A DNA stretch of 64,000 nt from Dirofilaria immitis (taxonomy: Eukaryota > Nematoda > Chromadorea > Rhabditida > Onchocercidae): NCBI GenBank assembly GCA_024305405.1, contig JAKNDB010000109.1, positions 4,898,001-4,962,000 on the forward strand. The letters are read 5' to 3'. Each line of letters opens with the position of its first letter. Within the stretch, counting starts at the first letter, position 1. This document shows, piece after piece, positions 1 through 12,693 of the stretch. The position numbers and the translations under genes were made by a program. The notes beneath the pieces are model-generated. The model worked only from the letters and a program-made list of their open reading frames with translations, was not told where the DNA came from and ran no database searches.

Positions 1-3000
1 AATTACTCATTTCCAAAGGAAATCTGGTCCGGAAATATTTATATCGGATAATCTGTAGAGCAAAATATCATCTAGGAGATTAGGTCGCACTTATTAGTAC
101 TAATAACTCATTTTCATATTTTCTCTCTCCAAATATAAGCTATCTGGTTCAAAACAACTGAACAACAGTTGTAGTCTGGCGGCATAATTTATTTCATCAC
201 CAACTTCATATTTCAGTTCTTGGCTGAATAGACATTTTCGTTCGTTCCTCATTTTGACTGGGTTCCCGAACCAATATTTTTGGCAACAGATGTCTGGGAA
301 ATACTATTAAAACGCATTTTGGCCTGGCGCATTTTAGTTTCATGAGCATAGTTTCATGAGTATTGCTTCTCTAGAAGGATTTCGTATAGCCTTGCTCTCA
401 GCACTTTAAGCGCTTTGGCCTTAACATAGCCATCAAAGAATTCTTTCATTTCAGTTTAAATTTAATTCATTATAGAAATTTGTACTCTTCTGGCTTACAT
501 CACTCACTAATTCTGTAAAGCAAGCATCCACTGTTCAAGGAAATCCAGTGTTACCAATAAGTTTATCACAATAAAGTACGAAAATATATTTTATCAATAA
601 CATAGGAGCCAACTAAGAAAAATTACAGATATTTATGCCTCGTATATCATATATGCAGGTCTAACAAGTAGATATTAATCTGACATAAGTTCCAGCCATA
701 TACCATCCGTGAGCAGAAGCAATAGCATGCTATTCGTAAGACAGTGCGAAGATTTGAATTTAGAATGAGTGATGCACAAAGGAAAAGTTACTATCTAAGA
801 ATTGCTGATATATCGATTCTGAATAAATATTATCCTTGCTCTGAAAATAGTTTAATAAATCATAGTAACGGCATTCCCAGTGTGGTACACAGCATTCTTC
901 GTGTCACACTCTTTTATCCTAGTCTTCGAGCAATGCAATCTGAAAATTCATTTACTGTTGCGCAGTGTGTCGAGATGTGTTGCCCGCAGAACAGCCATCA
1001 ATCATGTCCGCTGAGAAGATAGGCAAAGGGACGGAATGGGAAGGATAAATTTTCAGCTTTTTCCATTTATGTTCAGATTCCACTGCTATTAATTTTCTCA
1101 GTATCCAAGAAGGAGAGAATATTGTTATATTTCTTAATATTTCACCGAGATATCTTTTTTCTCCTGCAGCTTTTATGCTACCCCACTTCCAGCAGTCGCC
1201 TGAAAGTTTTCCAGTTTGAGATATAATTTAAACCATCATCATAATATAGCTTTCTTTTCTGATTCCCTTTTATCTACTTATTTCATCTTTGCAACTGTTG
1301 GATAAGCTTTATTTAAATAATTGAAGCTCTATGAAGCTGTACTCACATTGCTTATTTGTTACTCTCTTCATAACTTTTCCTATTCTAAAGCAAATCTCAT
1401 TATTTCCGATTATAATAAAAGATACTTAATATTTGTTCACTCTTCTGCATTCCCTTATCTCTCAGTTTATCACTTGCATGCTGCTTGAACAGCTTTAGTA
1501 TAGTCATTAAAAAGAAGGGCATTTAGTTGTTCTAATTTATGCTTTGCTGTTAATTTCGCTTATTCGGAAGTACTGGTTTAACAATTTATGTAATATTCAG
1601 CAAGAAAATTTGCTTTAAAATAGAAATGTGGTAAGTTTCCCACCCGAAAGGATGTCTTTTTTAGCGTAAAATTTTAAGTTCGTATTCAATTAATATATAC
1701 TTATTTGATCACCTACTATTATTATCAATTATTAATACTATTATTATTATCAATTATTATTATTAATTATTATTATTAATTACTATTATTACTATTATTA
1801 TTATCATTTATTATTATTAATTATTATTATTATCAATTATTGTTATTAATTATTATTATTAATAATTATTATTATTAATTATTATTACTAATTATTATTA
1901 TTTATTATTATTGTTATTTTTTGTTCATCGAAACCAAGATTTTTTTGATGAATCAAGAGGAATCTTTCACGAAACTCTAGGCACGTTTACTGTAATACTG
2001 AATAAATCAAAGATGAAAAGAACTGAAAAGGTGTAAAATTTCGAGTACAATTCGCCATTGTTTAGTACTACTTAGTTGAACAGGATAAGAATATTGAAAA
2101 TGTTGAATACGTCTTGTATAATGAAAGCGAGGACCGGCAGTTTGCTGAGATCTCCTCCCCACTCCCTCCTTATCAAATATGGTATCTGTTCGTTGCAGAC
2201 CACTTAATAATAGCTATATCACAGTTGGTCATTGAGATCTCCTTTAGATGCCTCATTCATTCTTTCTCTCCTCTCTTTCCTCTTCCCTTTTCTCCTTCCT
2301 TTTTCGGCATCAACTAACTTAAGATACCTATAAGTTAAACTGTTAGTATCTGATTTTATTTCTATCCTTTTCCTTTTATGCCCAAAAATATTCGGCACAA
2401 CTAAATTCATTGCATCATTGCGAAGTATCACATGCATATTTAATTGTTCCTTATAATCAGCTACGTATTATTTTGAACTTTTTTGTATCGATAATGCTTT
2501 TTAACTTTTTCTTGTGACAATCTTTATACCGAATACCTCAAATATTACTGAAAATACCAGAAAAAGTACTAAAATGTATATTAAAGTACGCTTAAAAAAT
2601 GCTTACATCCGAACATATATTATCAAACAGGTGTCTATTTTTTTATTGCAGTTTGGTTTAGATCTTCTTCAAGTTTCCTGACTAGAATGCATGATTTTAA
2701 TAACTTTATTTTGTGATTTTAATTCCAAAGACTTTATATTACTAATCTGATTCATTCATGATCCGGTATCATTTTAATTACCAAACTACATTTTTAATAA
2801 TAACAAACTTTTAGTAAAATATGAATTAATTTATATTCTACTATATTAGAATGCTTAAGCATATCCGATTTCGTATTCACACTTAACACTTCACTAATGG
2901 GATCATTTGACTAAGTTGTATTTCTTCCCTCTTTGCTGTTTTTTCTTTTAAGTGGCGACGATTGATATATAGCGTACATTTTCACATTACTTCTGAATTG

Positions 3001-3246
3001 TTTTAAAACAACATCACTAGATAGATCCCTGCAAAACATAGATATATTCCATATCTACATTACAACTGTTTTTTTAAGTCGTCATGCTTATATAGTATTT
3101 TTAATTTGTGTGAAAATTACCATTATAAAATGCTACTTGTTTTTCGACCTCACTCACTAGTATTCCATCCAAGCTGGAGTATCATGCATTTTAGCGAGCT
3201 ATAGATATAAAAATCATTTTTAGTATGAAGATTTACTAATTTACAG
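1..3246. other. Upstream flank, no gene recognised
   Basis: AT-rich sequence with only short, unconvincing open stretches (for example about 744-1022 on the plus strand, which resembles no family I know). It presumably holds the promoter and any 5' untranslated exon of the Prickle gene. The only clear structure is the ATT-rich microsatellite near 1715-1915. Confidence 0.6.
1715..1915. repeat. ATT-rich imperfect microsatellite
   Basis: About 200 bases of imperfect trinucleotide repeat: ATT units interrupted by ATC, AAT and ACT variants. It ends in a T-rich stretch just before 1925. Confidence 0.9.
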
Positions 3247-3248
3247 AT

Positions 3249-6200
3249 ATGGATACAGTCAATTCCAGGTATCACATAAGTAGAGGATGTTTATCGCCGG
3301 CATCCAGAATACGCATTGCGGCAGATGTTCATCATCACAGCACTAGTGATGATGACAGTGGATGCGTTCTGGAAGAATATTCCTGGGTACCAAGTGGCAT
3401 TAAACCTGATATGGTCTTTCATTTCTTTTTTCCATTCATTTGTTTCGATAACAAAACTTTTCGAAACTACATTTTTTATTAGATTTTTATTGGTTTAAAT
3501 ATTTTAACGAATTGGTTCACAGTCCAGTAACATAGAAAATTAAAGGTAATTTTCATTGAGTGCCTTGCGCGACTAACCATTTAACCGTTATTCCTATTTT
3601 TTCGGTCTCTCTTTTTCCTTCAAAAACCGGATAATGCAGTTGATCAGCAGTCAACTTTTGCTAATTTATAGGATAAATTTTTGGCATAAGTGAGATTTGT
3701 TTTATAATTTGCAAAATCTGTCGTTTTATATAGTTGCTAGAGTTTCTGTATGAAATAGAGATAACGAATTTTGATTACATTGTTTTGGAAGATGGCATTG
3801 CTGATTCATAAAATCCTTTGTGTGTTCATAGATGAAATAAGTAACGAATTCAGGTTCACATGTATTTCGCTTGCCTACCGGAAGATAAAATACCTTACGT
3901 GAACTCGACCGGTGAAGAATGGCGAGCACGCCAGTTATGTTATCAATTACCACCACAAGATTCTGATGTAGAGTACTGCGATAAATTGAATAATAAGGAA
4001 ATACATGAACTAGTACAGTTTGAAATGCGTCGAAAACGTGAGTCCCTTGGGCGCGGTATGATCGAACAGCTCCCATACGACAACAAACGACGTCACTGCC
4101 ACCAGGTTTTACAGTTATCCTCCAATTTGGATTCATGCATTTTACTTTAATCTCGCCACTATATAAATTTTATGTGAAATTTGATAGTTTTCTACTTCTA
4201 AGTTGCTTGAAATTTCTGTGCTGTACGACTTGATCTGTCAAATAATAATAACAGTTGCAGTGCAAGGGATCGTTATATGAGGGAAACTTGGTAATCAGTG
4301 CTAGAAGATTCGGGCGTGATGTACATTGGCATCCGCAATGCTTTATCTGCACAAAGTGCTCAAATCTCCTCGTTGACTTGATTTATTTTAAGCATAGGGC
4401 TAACGTGTATTGCGGTCGGCATCATGCAGAACAAATCAAACCCAGGTGTGCCAAATGTGATGAGGCAAGTTCAATTCCACATCAGTGTTTATACCGCGGT
4501 TTTTCTTATTTTCTTTTATTTCTTCCTTAGATACTTCAGCTGCCTCAGTAGTTCCCGAAATTCATTGGGATTATCATACACTATCAGTTAATATCCTCGG
4601 AAAATGTTTACATTGCAGTTTAAGATCGAAGATTCGTTGGTCGGTCCTTTGTTAACTACAAAGCGAGAGAATTTGCTTTGGAGACAGATGTTTTGAAGTC
4701 GGTATTAGCATGCAAACATTTTCAATCGCTTATTATATGTCTGATGCTTCACCGATTCTCTAATCATTTCTAATTTCTAATTCTCTCATCTATTCCATAT
4801 TTCAAAAATCTCAGCTTTATTATGAATTTAGATGAAATGTAAAGCTCATTATGCCACTCTCTTTTCAAAAATAATAATGGGATAAAGAAATTAAGCACCA
4901 AGAAAAAGCGCATGCAAACTAGAAAGTAGTTACAATGTCGTTCACATGAAATAGCTTATCGTAATATTTTTGCAGCATCTACTATTTTCCTTAGACAAAA
5001 ACAAACTTTCTAATTGACCAACGTTTTGAATTATGAAGCCGGTCTTAAAACTTCAAACTAAGTATTAGTTTGTCACCAAACAAAAGTTGGTACTATGGGA
5101 GGAAAATGGTACGAAATAAGAATTGTAAGTGAGGAATCATAGTAAGATTTCCAGATCAAGACTTCTTTTATTCAATTTAACTGCATTTCTATGGTAACTT
5201 TGTCTGGTGAACGTTTTGTTCGTAAACAGGAACGGATATCGATGTGGATTGATGAATTGAAACTTAGCATGGTTCCTTCAGTAGTCACAGCATCATCAGC
5301 GTATCTGTATGCACACACTCATTTTTGTAATTTGTAACACACATATATATATATGTATGTATATATACACATACACTCGCAACATTTATCGGCATCTTCT
5401 TGCAACTGCTAAAAAATTGCTATTTATTTAATAAATAGCTGCATTGTAAATATTAATGTCTGAAATTTAAATAATACGCATCATCGCCTACTTTTTCATC
5501 TTTTCGCTAATGGGTTTTGCGTTTACGCTGATCGAATAAGCTCCGACTTACTTTAATCCATCCTTTCTTTTCTGATTTTGGTAAGAAGTTAGAGAAGTGC
5601 GAGTAGGACCGAGTGAAAATAGAGCGTAAGATTTGCAATTCGGCTGATAGTTTAAGAATTTCATTTAATTGCTTGCTTGTGACTGTTCGTGTTTGCCTAC
5701 AAAAGAGCATTATTGGGGAGTAATATTTTACGTCACTTCTGTTGATCAAGCATTTGACGTTGAATTCAATGCACAATTGTAACCTGAGCACTGCTTTCTT
5801 GACTGGCCACAGCTAGATTGCTGGATCAAAAAGAAATTGGATCGATGATTATTGCCGAAAATGTATTTAGTGTTTCGGAAGCTAAGAACATGAATCTTTA
5901 TTTCCTACATCTTTTCTCTTTTCTTTAGTTTTTTCTCTCAGTAGTATTTCACTATTTCTGAATAGTGAAAATTAAATTTATAATTGCAAAGCCGTTATTT
6001 TTCCTGTTTTGAATTTAAAGTTTAATGCCATAAAATTTTAGCTAATATTCAGTGAAAAGTGTACGGAAGCAGAAGGAAGGACATGGCACTTAGCACATTT
6101 CTCATGCTCGGATTGTGGTATTCAACTCGGAGGGCAGAGGTATTTCATACAATGTCAGATTGTATCAGTTTTTGTAGTTCACGCAAATTTCATGATAATT

Positions 6201-8185
6201 TGCAGATATATTGGAAGAAATAATAGAATACTATGCATCTCTTGTTACAATCAAAATTCTTCACTGGTTTGTAACACCTGTGGAAGAGAAATTGTTGTCG
6301 ATAAGCCGCACATAATTCAGGTGTTTTGCTATTACGAATATTATTATTATTTTACTTTCTTCGTCATCAATCGTGTCAGCCACCGTTTGATGACGAATTA
6401 TGCTCGTTTGAGATGCTAGGTGTCATTTCAGATACCGGTATGCTGTTATGTATGTTCCAGAGCACTGCAAAACCTATTTTAATACAGTAATCACATTGAT
6501 GGGTAGAGTAATGAGGAGAAAAGCTATCACGGAAAAAATGAAACCTGTATGAGTCAAGGAAATCATGCTTAACTTTGTATATTAAGCAACAGTTCACACA
6601 AGAGGTTTTGCTTTCCACTTCTAAGCTGAGCTCTAGCCATAATTCTATATATATATATATTTGTCACTGTATTCGAGTCAATCAGAGGTGCAAAAGTGTC
6701 GAGAAAATTTATCAGGATGCAATTTCAGGATGATATACATTGGCATGCTGATGAGTGTTGTTTCTGTTGCAGTGAATGTGGTAAAAATTTGTTGGGAAAA
6801 AGGTACTCATTTAGAGATGGAAAGTTATGCTGTGGCACAGATGCGAACTGTGGAAAACGGTATCCGAAAGTAATGTCTACGTGATACTTGATATTTCTTT
6901 TCCTTTTAGCGACAATAATACCAACCTCATTTGCTTTGTTTCTATATTTCATTAGCCTGTTTTCTGGCAGTTCAGGAGTTATTTGCTGTTTATTCATTTG
7001 TTCACTTATCCATCCTAACACGCGATGTAACAAGTATTACATAGAGGTAATATACTGAAGTTCCAGGTGACATTTGATGCCAAAGTGATGTCCATTTCAA
7101 GTAAACAACGAGAATCGGTGCCAGAGCCACCTACTCGAGATCCTCCTTCACCACCAGCCGAAAACATTTACGAAACTGTTTTGCCGTGCTCTTCGAAGGA
7201 ATCAGATGGAATAAATGAAATTGATCATTTGCGAATGTAACGCCTCATTTTTATAATATATATCTTACTTATTATTTCACCAGATGTAATTTTTGGTCTT
7301 TCATTGTTGGGAACAACGATTTTTAATAACCTTATAGGTGTAATTACCGATCACAAAGCGCTAGTGTTGGGCAACCTTGGTGCAATGAATATTGTCACAA
7401 AAATATTGTAAGAAAATGAGTAATTACGAAGACAAGAAACAGAATGATTATTCGGGGATGCCACTACCCTCATCATTACTATGGAGAAAGCATCAGCGAT
7501 GCAGGTAATGTTGAAAACCATTAGCATAACTTGGCCCAATAGATCATTACTGTTCCGTGGAATATCAAAACGAAAATTGAAACAAAAGAAAAATTTTCTG
7601 GTATTCCTGGAATCTTGAATATTAAATGAGGCTCGATACTAGCGAATTCATCATCTTAGCTTTTATAATGTTTTTTCTTTTTTTTCTGCAAAGTTCTGTT
7701 TCGGCATGTTTTACATGTGTCATGTTGGACAATGCTTCTGACATGGTAGTATGCTAGACAATTTAGTCAAGAGAATGGATTAATTTTCAGTTCATGTAGT
7801 TCATCCGAAAGCGACGGTGATGATGCGTATCTGCTAAATTATTTAGCTGCTTCTCTTTCTCAATTCAATAAGACAACCGTAAGTTTTCTCATAACTATAA
7901 GTTGTCATTTTCACTCACTCCTTCCTATGGATTTGAAGATTTTTTCTGCTTGCTTCATCATTCATCTTAAAAATTTCAACTTCTAAGATCTTAGTTAGTG
8001 AAACTAAGCAGTTAAAACAGTCGAACTTCAAATGCAATTTGTTTTTCTGAACTCTCTTCTCTACCTTTTTATTGTTGGGATTAATGGAGTCCTTTTTGCA
8101 GAATCAAGGCAATGAGAACTGCAAACCAATAGTAAACAGAGTACAGACGACAAAGAAGTCATGGAGTAATTGTATAGTATCCTGA
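3249..8185 (+). CDS. prkl-1: Prickle-like PET-LIM planar cell polarity protein
   Basis: Cytoplasmic core planar-polarity protein. Exons read as 3249-3413, 3854-4105, 4261-4464, 6042-6139, 6206-6320, 6729-6869, 7067-7236, 7791-7878 and 8102-8185. Phases agree throughout, giving 438 residues without a frame break. An acidic DDDSGC segment and WVPSG (about residues 35-50) lead into a PET domain (about 45-140: [24 protein letters not shown]). Three LIM domains follow (about 140-325), with Cys/His zinc ligands and the family signatures [16 protein letters not shown] and [13 protein letters not shown]. The protein ends in CIVS, a CaaX prenylation box typical of Prickle and absent from testin. Vertebrate and fly Prickles are about twice as long; the spacer after LIM3 is short here, as in nematodes. 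The chosen ATG lies two bases after an acceptor-like TTTACAG (3241-3246), a possible trans-splice site, so an upstream exon is not excluded. The symbol follows the C. elegans orthologue. Confidence 0.95.
4465..6041 (+). other. GC-AG intron in the Prickle gene
   Basis: The LIM1 exon ends GAT GAG and is followed by GCAAGT, the consensus of GC donors, instead of GT. The acceptor TTTTAG at 6036-6041 opens LIM2 in phase 0 ([16 protein letters not shown]). Protein similarity to Prickle is continuous across the junction, so the GC donor is well supported. At 1.58 kb it is the longest intron of this gene. Confidence 0.85.
5338..5375. repeat. AT/TG dinucleotide repeat within a Prickle intron
   Basis: A short run of TA and TG dinucleotides with near-palindromic character (ACACATATAT and its inverse), inside the GC-AG intron. 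No function inferred. Confidence 0.7.
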
Positions 8186-9096
8186 AATTTTTGCTGGTGT
8201 GATTTTTGAATCCATATACAAGATATTTAAAATTTTCTTGTATTCCTTGAATGATATGGATGATATGTAGCGAATTCTCCACTGTAACATTTTGTCTTTT
8301 CAAATAATGCTTTTTTTATGTAATTACCCATTGTTACAGGAGAAGATAGATCGTCAGTACCAAAAATAAGTTAACAATGGACTGTTAATTATTAGTAGTA
8401 GAATTTGGTATTTGCTAAAAAACTTATTAAAACAGTGTTAACGTTGTATGTTAATTCATGCACTATCTGATATCAGTTGGAATTAAAGTTTTACTCAGTA
8501 ATGTGATTGAATGAATTTTATTTTATAGCGCATGAAGGCATAACTTTTAATTCACGCCTAATAAAAAGTACCCAAAAGTTGATTTGCAAAATGAATTTAA
8601 ATATTGGATTACTAAGCTCTATCATTTTAATAGAAGTTGGGTATGATCCAGAAGATTCTGAAAAGCAAGCGAGATTAAAGGACTTAATGGCATGAAGGGC
8701 AGCATTTGGTGTTAGATGGTAGGAGGTTTCTCAATGTAGATCGGTTAGATCGGTTTTGTTGCAGTTTTTGTCGTTTATTGATATAGGAAGTGTAGTTCTT
8801 GGTCTTCTGGCCCTATTTTTGTGGTTGTCAAAAACCTTTTATGAATTGGAATTTTTGTATAAATTACCATATATATGTATATGTATATATGTCTATAGGG
8901 GAGAGAGAGAGAAAGAGTCGGGAACAGGAGTGATTGGAAATCATAAATCATAAAATCTATGTAAGTCTGGTTGAATATATCTGGAGTGTCCTACATCAAT
9001 TTAACGTGCACTGATGTTGGAGTAATTCAGTGATAGAAATAGATGTTTACCTTTATTTTCGAAGTTATACAATTAGATTTGTTACTGCAGTTTGTA
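8186..9096. other. Prickle-BTB intergenic segment
   Basis: No convincing gene. An AATAAA at 8560-8565 could serve as the Prickle poly(A) signal, 375 bases past the stop. A TA/TG-rich and GA-rich simple stretch lies at about 8865-8925. The acceptor-like TTACTGCAG ending at 9090 just before the BTB start codon could be a trans-splice site or the end of an unseen 5' intron. About 0.9 kb is too long for a typical nematode operon spacer, so the two genes are probably transcribed separately. Confidence 0.5.
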
Positions 9097-10965
9097 ATGG
9101 CTTCGAAGTTACCAGACTTCTTCAGAAATTTGCGCTTAGTTCCAATGCCATTTGGTGAATACCAGAGAAATAATCCCGATTTGCCTCCTATCATGGTTCG
9201 TAGTTTAATGTTTTTCTCAGTTTCATGGAATTCATGGAGTATGCTCTTTTATATGTTTACAAAACATCTATGAAAATACACGGAAACTCATTTTTTATGA
9301 TTAATACTGTATGAAAATTGGACGGTGTTTTTATTTCAGGTCAATTTTCGTTCACCAGATTTATGGCGAACTCTACCAATAGAATTTAAAGATGATAAAG
9401 AACGTTTATTCATTGACCCTACAATTATATGCAAACTTTCTAAAATCTGTGCTGATAAAGTCAAAAACCTTGTGCGTATGACATATATTTATTTCATTCC
9501 TGACATATCATTTATAGCGAAAGTAAATGGTTGATGATGCGTTAATGTCTGAAATATAGACGTGATTTCCAATTTAATATAATAAGTTTTGAAAAATGAT
9601 TTGATAGAACAGAATTTTGGGACTTGATTTTAGGAAAAGGCGGGACAAGAGCTTGTTATTCGATTGGACAACATAACCTGTGATGCTATGGAGCGTCTAC
9701 TTTTTGCTATTTATCCCACAGTATATGGACAGTATCCAATTCCTCCAACAGGTACTAGTTTTTAATTCTCCTTGTTCGATTCATCATTGAAGAAATTTAA
9801 TACGTGTTTGCTTATCGCTTCAGTTTTCGATGTTGATATTATCTGCTCAGTTGCTTGTTCTCTTCAAATGGATATGATTATCAAAATGTGCGAGAAGGTA
9901 AGTTTATGGATTTCAGGTCAGAAGTTTCAACTTGAAAATGAGTACTTAATTGTTTTTAATATTCTTAAAGTAAATATATATTATCAATTACCTTTCGCCA
10001 GGTATTGGAGAACGATGTATATCCGGAACTTACGCCGACTGACTTACTCATCAATTTCTTTAGCATGGCCTATAGATGTAAACTGAAGTCAACATTACAG
10101 GCGAAACTATTTATCAAAATTCTTGAATGTGAGCACTGGAAATTAAGGTACTCGTTGATTCGTAAAATCGAATCACCTTGTCTACGCATTTTTTGTGGTA
10201 AGTCCTTTCCTGAAGAATAAAGACCCTTTGAAAAAATAAAGATATTAGGATGACTTTATTGGAAATTTCAGATTGATTCATGATTTGTAATACTCGAAAT
10301 GCAAGAATAAAAATTTCTGAAGTTCGTAATTAAATTTCTTTATCCTTCTCACTCTTCGCTACTATGCTTTCCATGAAAAATTATCCCAGTTTCCTGCACG
10401 CTCCTACCTTTTGTATGATAATACTGCAATAGTAATCAATAATTATTCGAAAAATTTTTCCATGAAAATCATAAGGAGAGTGATTTGTTTATAGGAACTT
10501 CAGAGAAATTAGCCGAAGTATCTCATGCAAGAAAAAAGCGCCCAAAGAACATTGTTACGTAAGGGGTAGAAAATTCTGGATAGATGATGGCTTAGATCTA
10601 CCGACGAAAGAACTGCTCCGATTTTGTATCTACAACGAATTACTCTTTTCACATGTCACAATAACTGTGCAAACAAAGGTTTATAAATCTACTTGCAATC
10701 AATGTGAGGAAAATGTTGCAAGCGCTACACGAACAAATGGCTATCACTCGAGAAACATTCCAAAAAACTCTTTCTATGCCAGCGATGTAATAAAACGTTA
10801 TGTTTGAATTGTGAGGCAAGATTTTGTGTCGAGAGGTTGGCTGAATTTCTAGAAGATGTCCGTAAGGCTGAAAAATCTCCAGATGTGCTGAAAAAACTTC
10901 ATGATCTTGTGTTACTGAATTCATCCGTCCACGACACTGTCAGGGTATTAGTAAATGTTCGTTGA
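9097..10965 (+). CDS. BTB/POZ-domain protein with C-terminal Cys-rich motif
   Basis: Probably a BTB-type adaptor, of the kind that in nematodes often links substrates to cullin-3 ligases; that role is inferred from the family. Exons: 9097-9195, 9340-9471, 9634-9751, 9824-9897, 10002-10197 and 10495-10965. The ATG follows an acceptor-like TTACTGCAG by six bases. Residues about 50-150 carry the BTB core (FRSPDLWRTLP, DAMERLLFAIYPTVYG, ending IIKMCEKVLENDVYPE), followed by a BACK-like helical stretch. The tail has paired cysteines (CNQC, about 25 residues later CQRC, then CLNC), resembling a zinc-binding knuckle. The last exon is open only if the A6 runs at 10532-10537 and 10762-10767 are each one base short. 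With both corrected, the exon sum is exactly 364 codons. An alternative for the second break is a 44-base intron (10679-10722). I do not recognise a specific orthologue. Confidence 0.82.
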
Positions 10966-12693
10966 TAGCACTTTTTGTTAAGTTTCTAAGATATATTACT
11001 GCCACCGTCAGCATAACCTCCGCTTTATTGCGTTTTAAGAAAATGTGCGGAGTCTTCCTGCAGGGCAAACATTCATCTTGTCTTTGATCATCGTAGCGAA
11101 ATAGTGAATTCGCAGTGACATGAGTTATTCTAAATACTAGTTGATTTAGCTGCACTGCAGAGAAGAATGATGTGTAAATCATCATTTTCGTCAGTCGAAT
11201 AACTTTTATGTCTTGCGAGCATATTTCTAATAAATTTGCTATATTTTGTTTTGGGATATTGCACTTTATTCCTTCCAAATTATATGCTACCTACTAGTGT
11301 GAATAATGAAAACACTATTAAAGGTACAATATCATGTATACTGTTTGTTGGATAAAATCTTCAGAGTGACTGTCTATGACTTCTCCTACTCTACAATCGT
11401 AGTCTTCTTTGCAGTGAAGCAAATGTAATGCCAATTTGAAGCTCCCATTCAGTCTATGATACAATTTAGTAAACCATTCCTGACGATTGTCAACGGCAGA
11501 ATCGGAACTTTGAAGAAATGTTACCAGTTAAAAACAAAAGTTTGTAGCTAGATAACCAACCTAACAAATCCAAAAATTACATTTGCTTCACTGCAATTAC
11601 ATTTACTCATATGTATCACAATTAACGAATTGTAATTCGATAAACAACCTAACAAATTCATAAAATTGCCGACTAAAATTATAAAAACACCTATAATCAG
11701 CCACAACACTGAAAATGGAATTAGAACTAATTCACAGAAATCTATGAAAAGCATACATGACACATGTTCAGATAATTTTTAAAATGTAGAGCAAAGGCTG
11801 TACAAACTGCACTATTATTTTCGAATCATAAAGTTTTACCATTACTAAACTTACTAAAAATTAACGCAGTACTAAAGTAAGAGCTTCATTGATTAAATGC
11901 AACAATTTAAGCACTTATTAGAGATGGAAACCGCTACATGATTTTGTTTTATCTGTGTCATCTATTGTTATTAGCCAAATTTGCAGGGAAGTCCTCAATG
12001 GGTTTTTGAGAAGATACATTATAAGTACATGATGGAAATTGGGCATCTCAGTTACAGAACTACCTTGGTCAAGTAATTCCGAAAACACTAAACAGATTAT
12101 AGGAGTGATACAGGAACTCAGTATAATATCAGATAAAAGGAATGGTACAAAAAACCAAAATATATTTCTGAACACTGATTAGGGATGCCTAACTGATATC
12201 CTAGTTAAAAGCGACATATAAGGAAAAGTTCAATTCAAGTTGTACTTGTGGTCAAAAAACTTACTTTTCGGCCCATACAAATTCTGAATTAAATAACGCA
12301 TCTACCCATATCATACTTCTCAACCGCTCAGTAGTTTTCTAATAAATTACAGTCTCGAGTAACAAGGCCTCCAGATATCTAAAACCATTCTGGGATTCGG
12401 TAATATCTCTTCTCAATTCAGCTTATAATCGTTAAATTAAACATAGAATGCGTTAAGAAACTTCATAAATCTTAAACATACCACGAAGCTTGTAAATTTC
12501 CAGTAAACAAAAAAATAGTGTCAAAAATATTTCGCATAATGTTGTAGAGATCGGAAATATAAACATCAAACATGAACATCGTCATCAAAATCACTTCCCG
12601 TAGAACAAGTACTTTCACTATATTAATGGCACCGATCATTCCCGTAGAGCAATATAAAAAAATGCTAGACCGCGATCGGAAATTCAAGCAAAC
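10966..12693. other. Convergent intergenic region between BTB and ZIP genes
   Basis: The two flanking genes point toward each other. An AATAAA at 11229-11234 may end the BTB transcript. Several minus-strand open stretches (11548-11763, 11918-12175, 12472-12687) encode hydrophobic residues but show no family motif and no consistent splice chain, so I leave them uncalled. A short sequence around CCTAACAAAT recurs at about 11560 and 11648. Confidence 0.5.

Noticed and set aside
3249..8185. Testin or another PET-LIM protein rather than Prickle
   Set aside because: The C-terminal CaaX box and the DDDSGC-WVP leader fit Prickle; testin has no prenylation box.
11548..12687. Three hydrophobic minus-strand open stretches after the ZIP gene, considered as a second membrane protein
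   Set aside because: Splice phases do not join and no recognisable motif is present; T-rich DNA gives such hydrophobic readings by chance.
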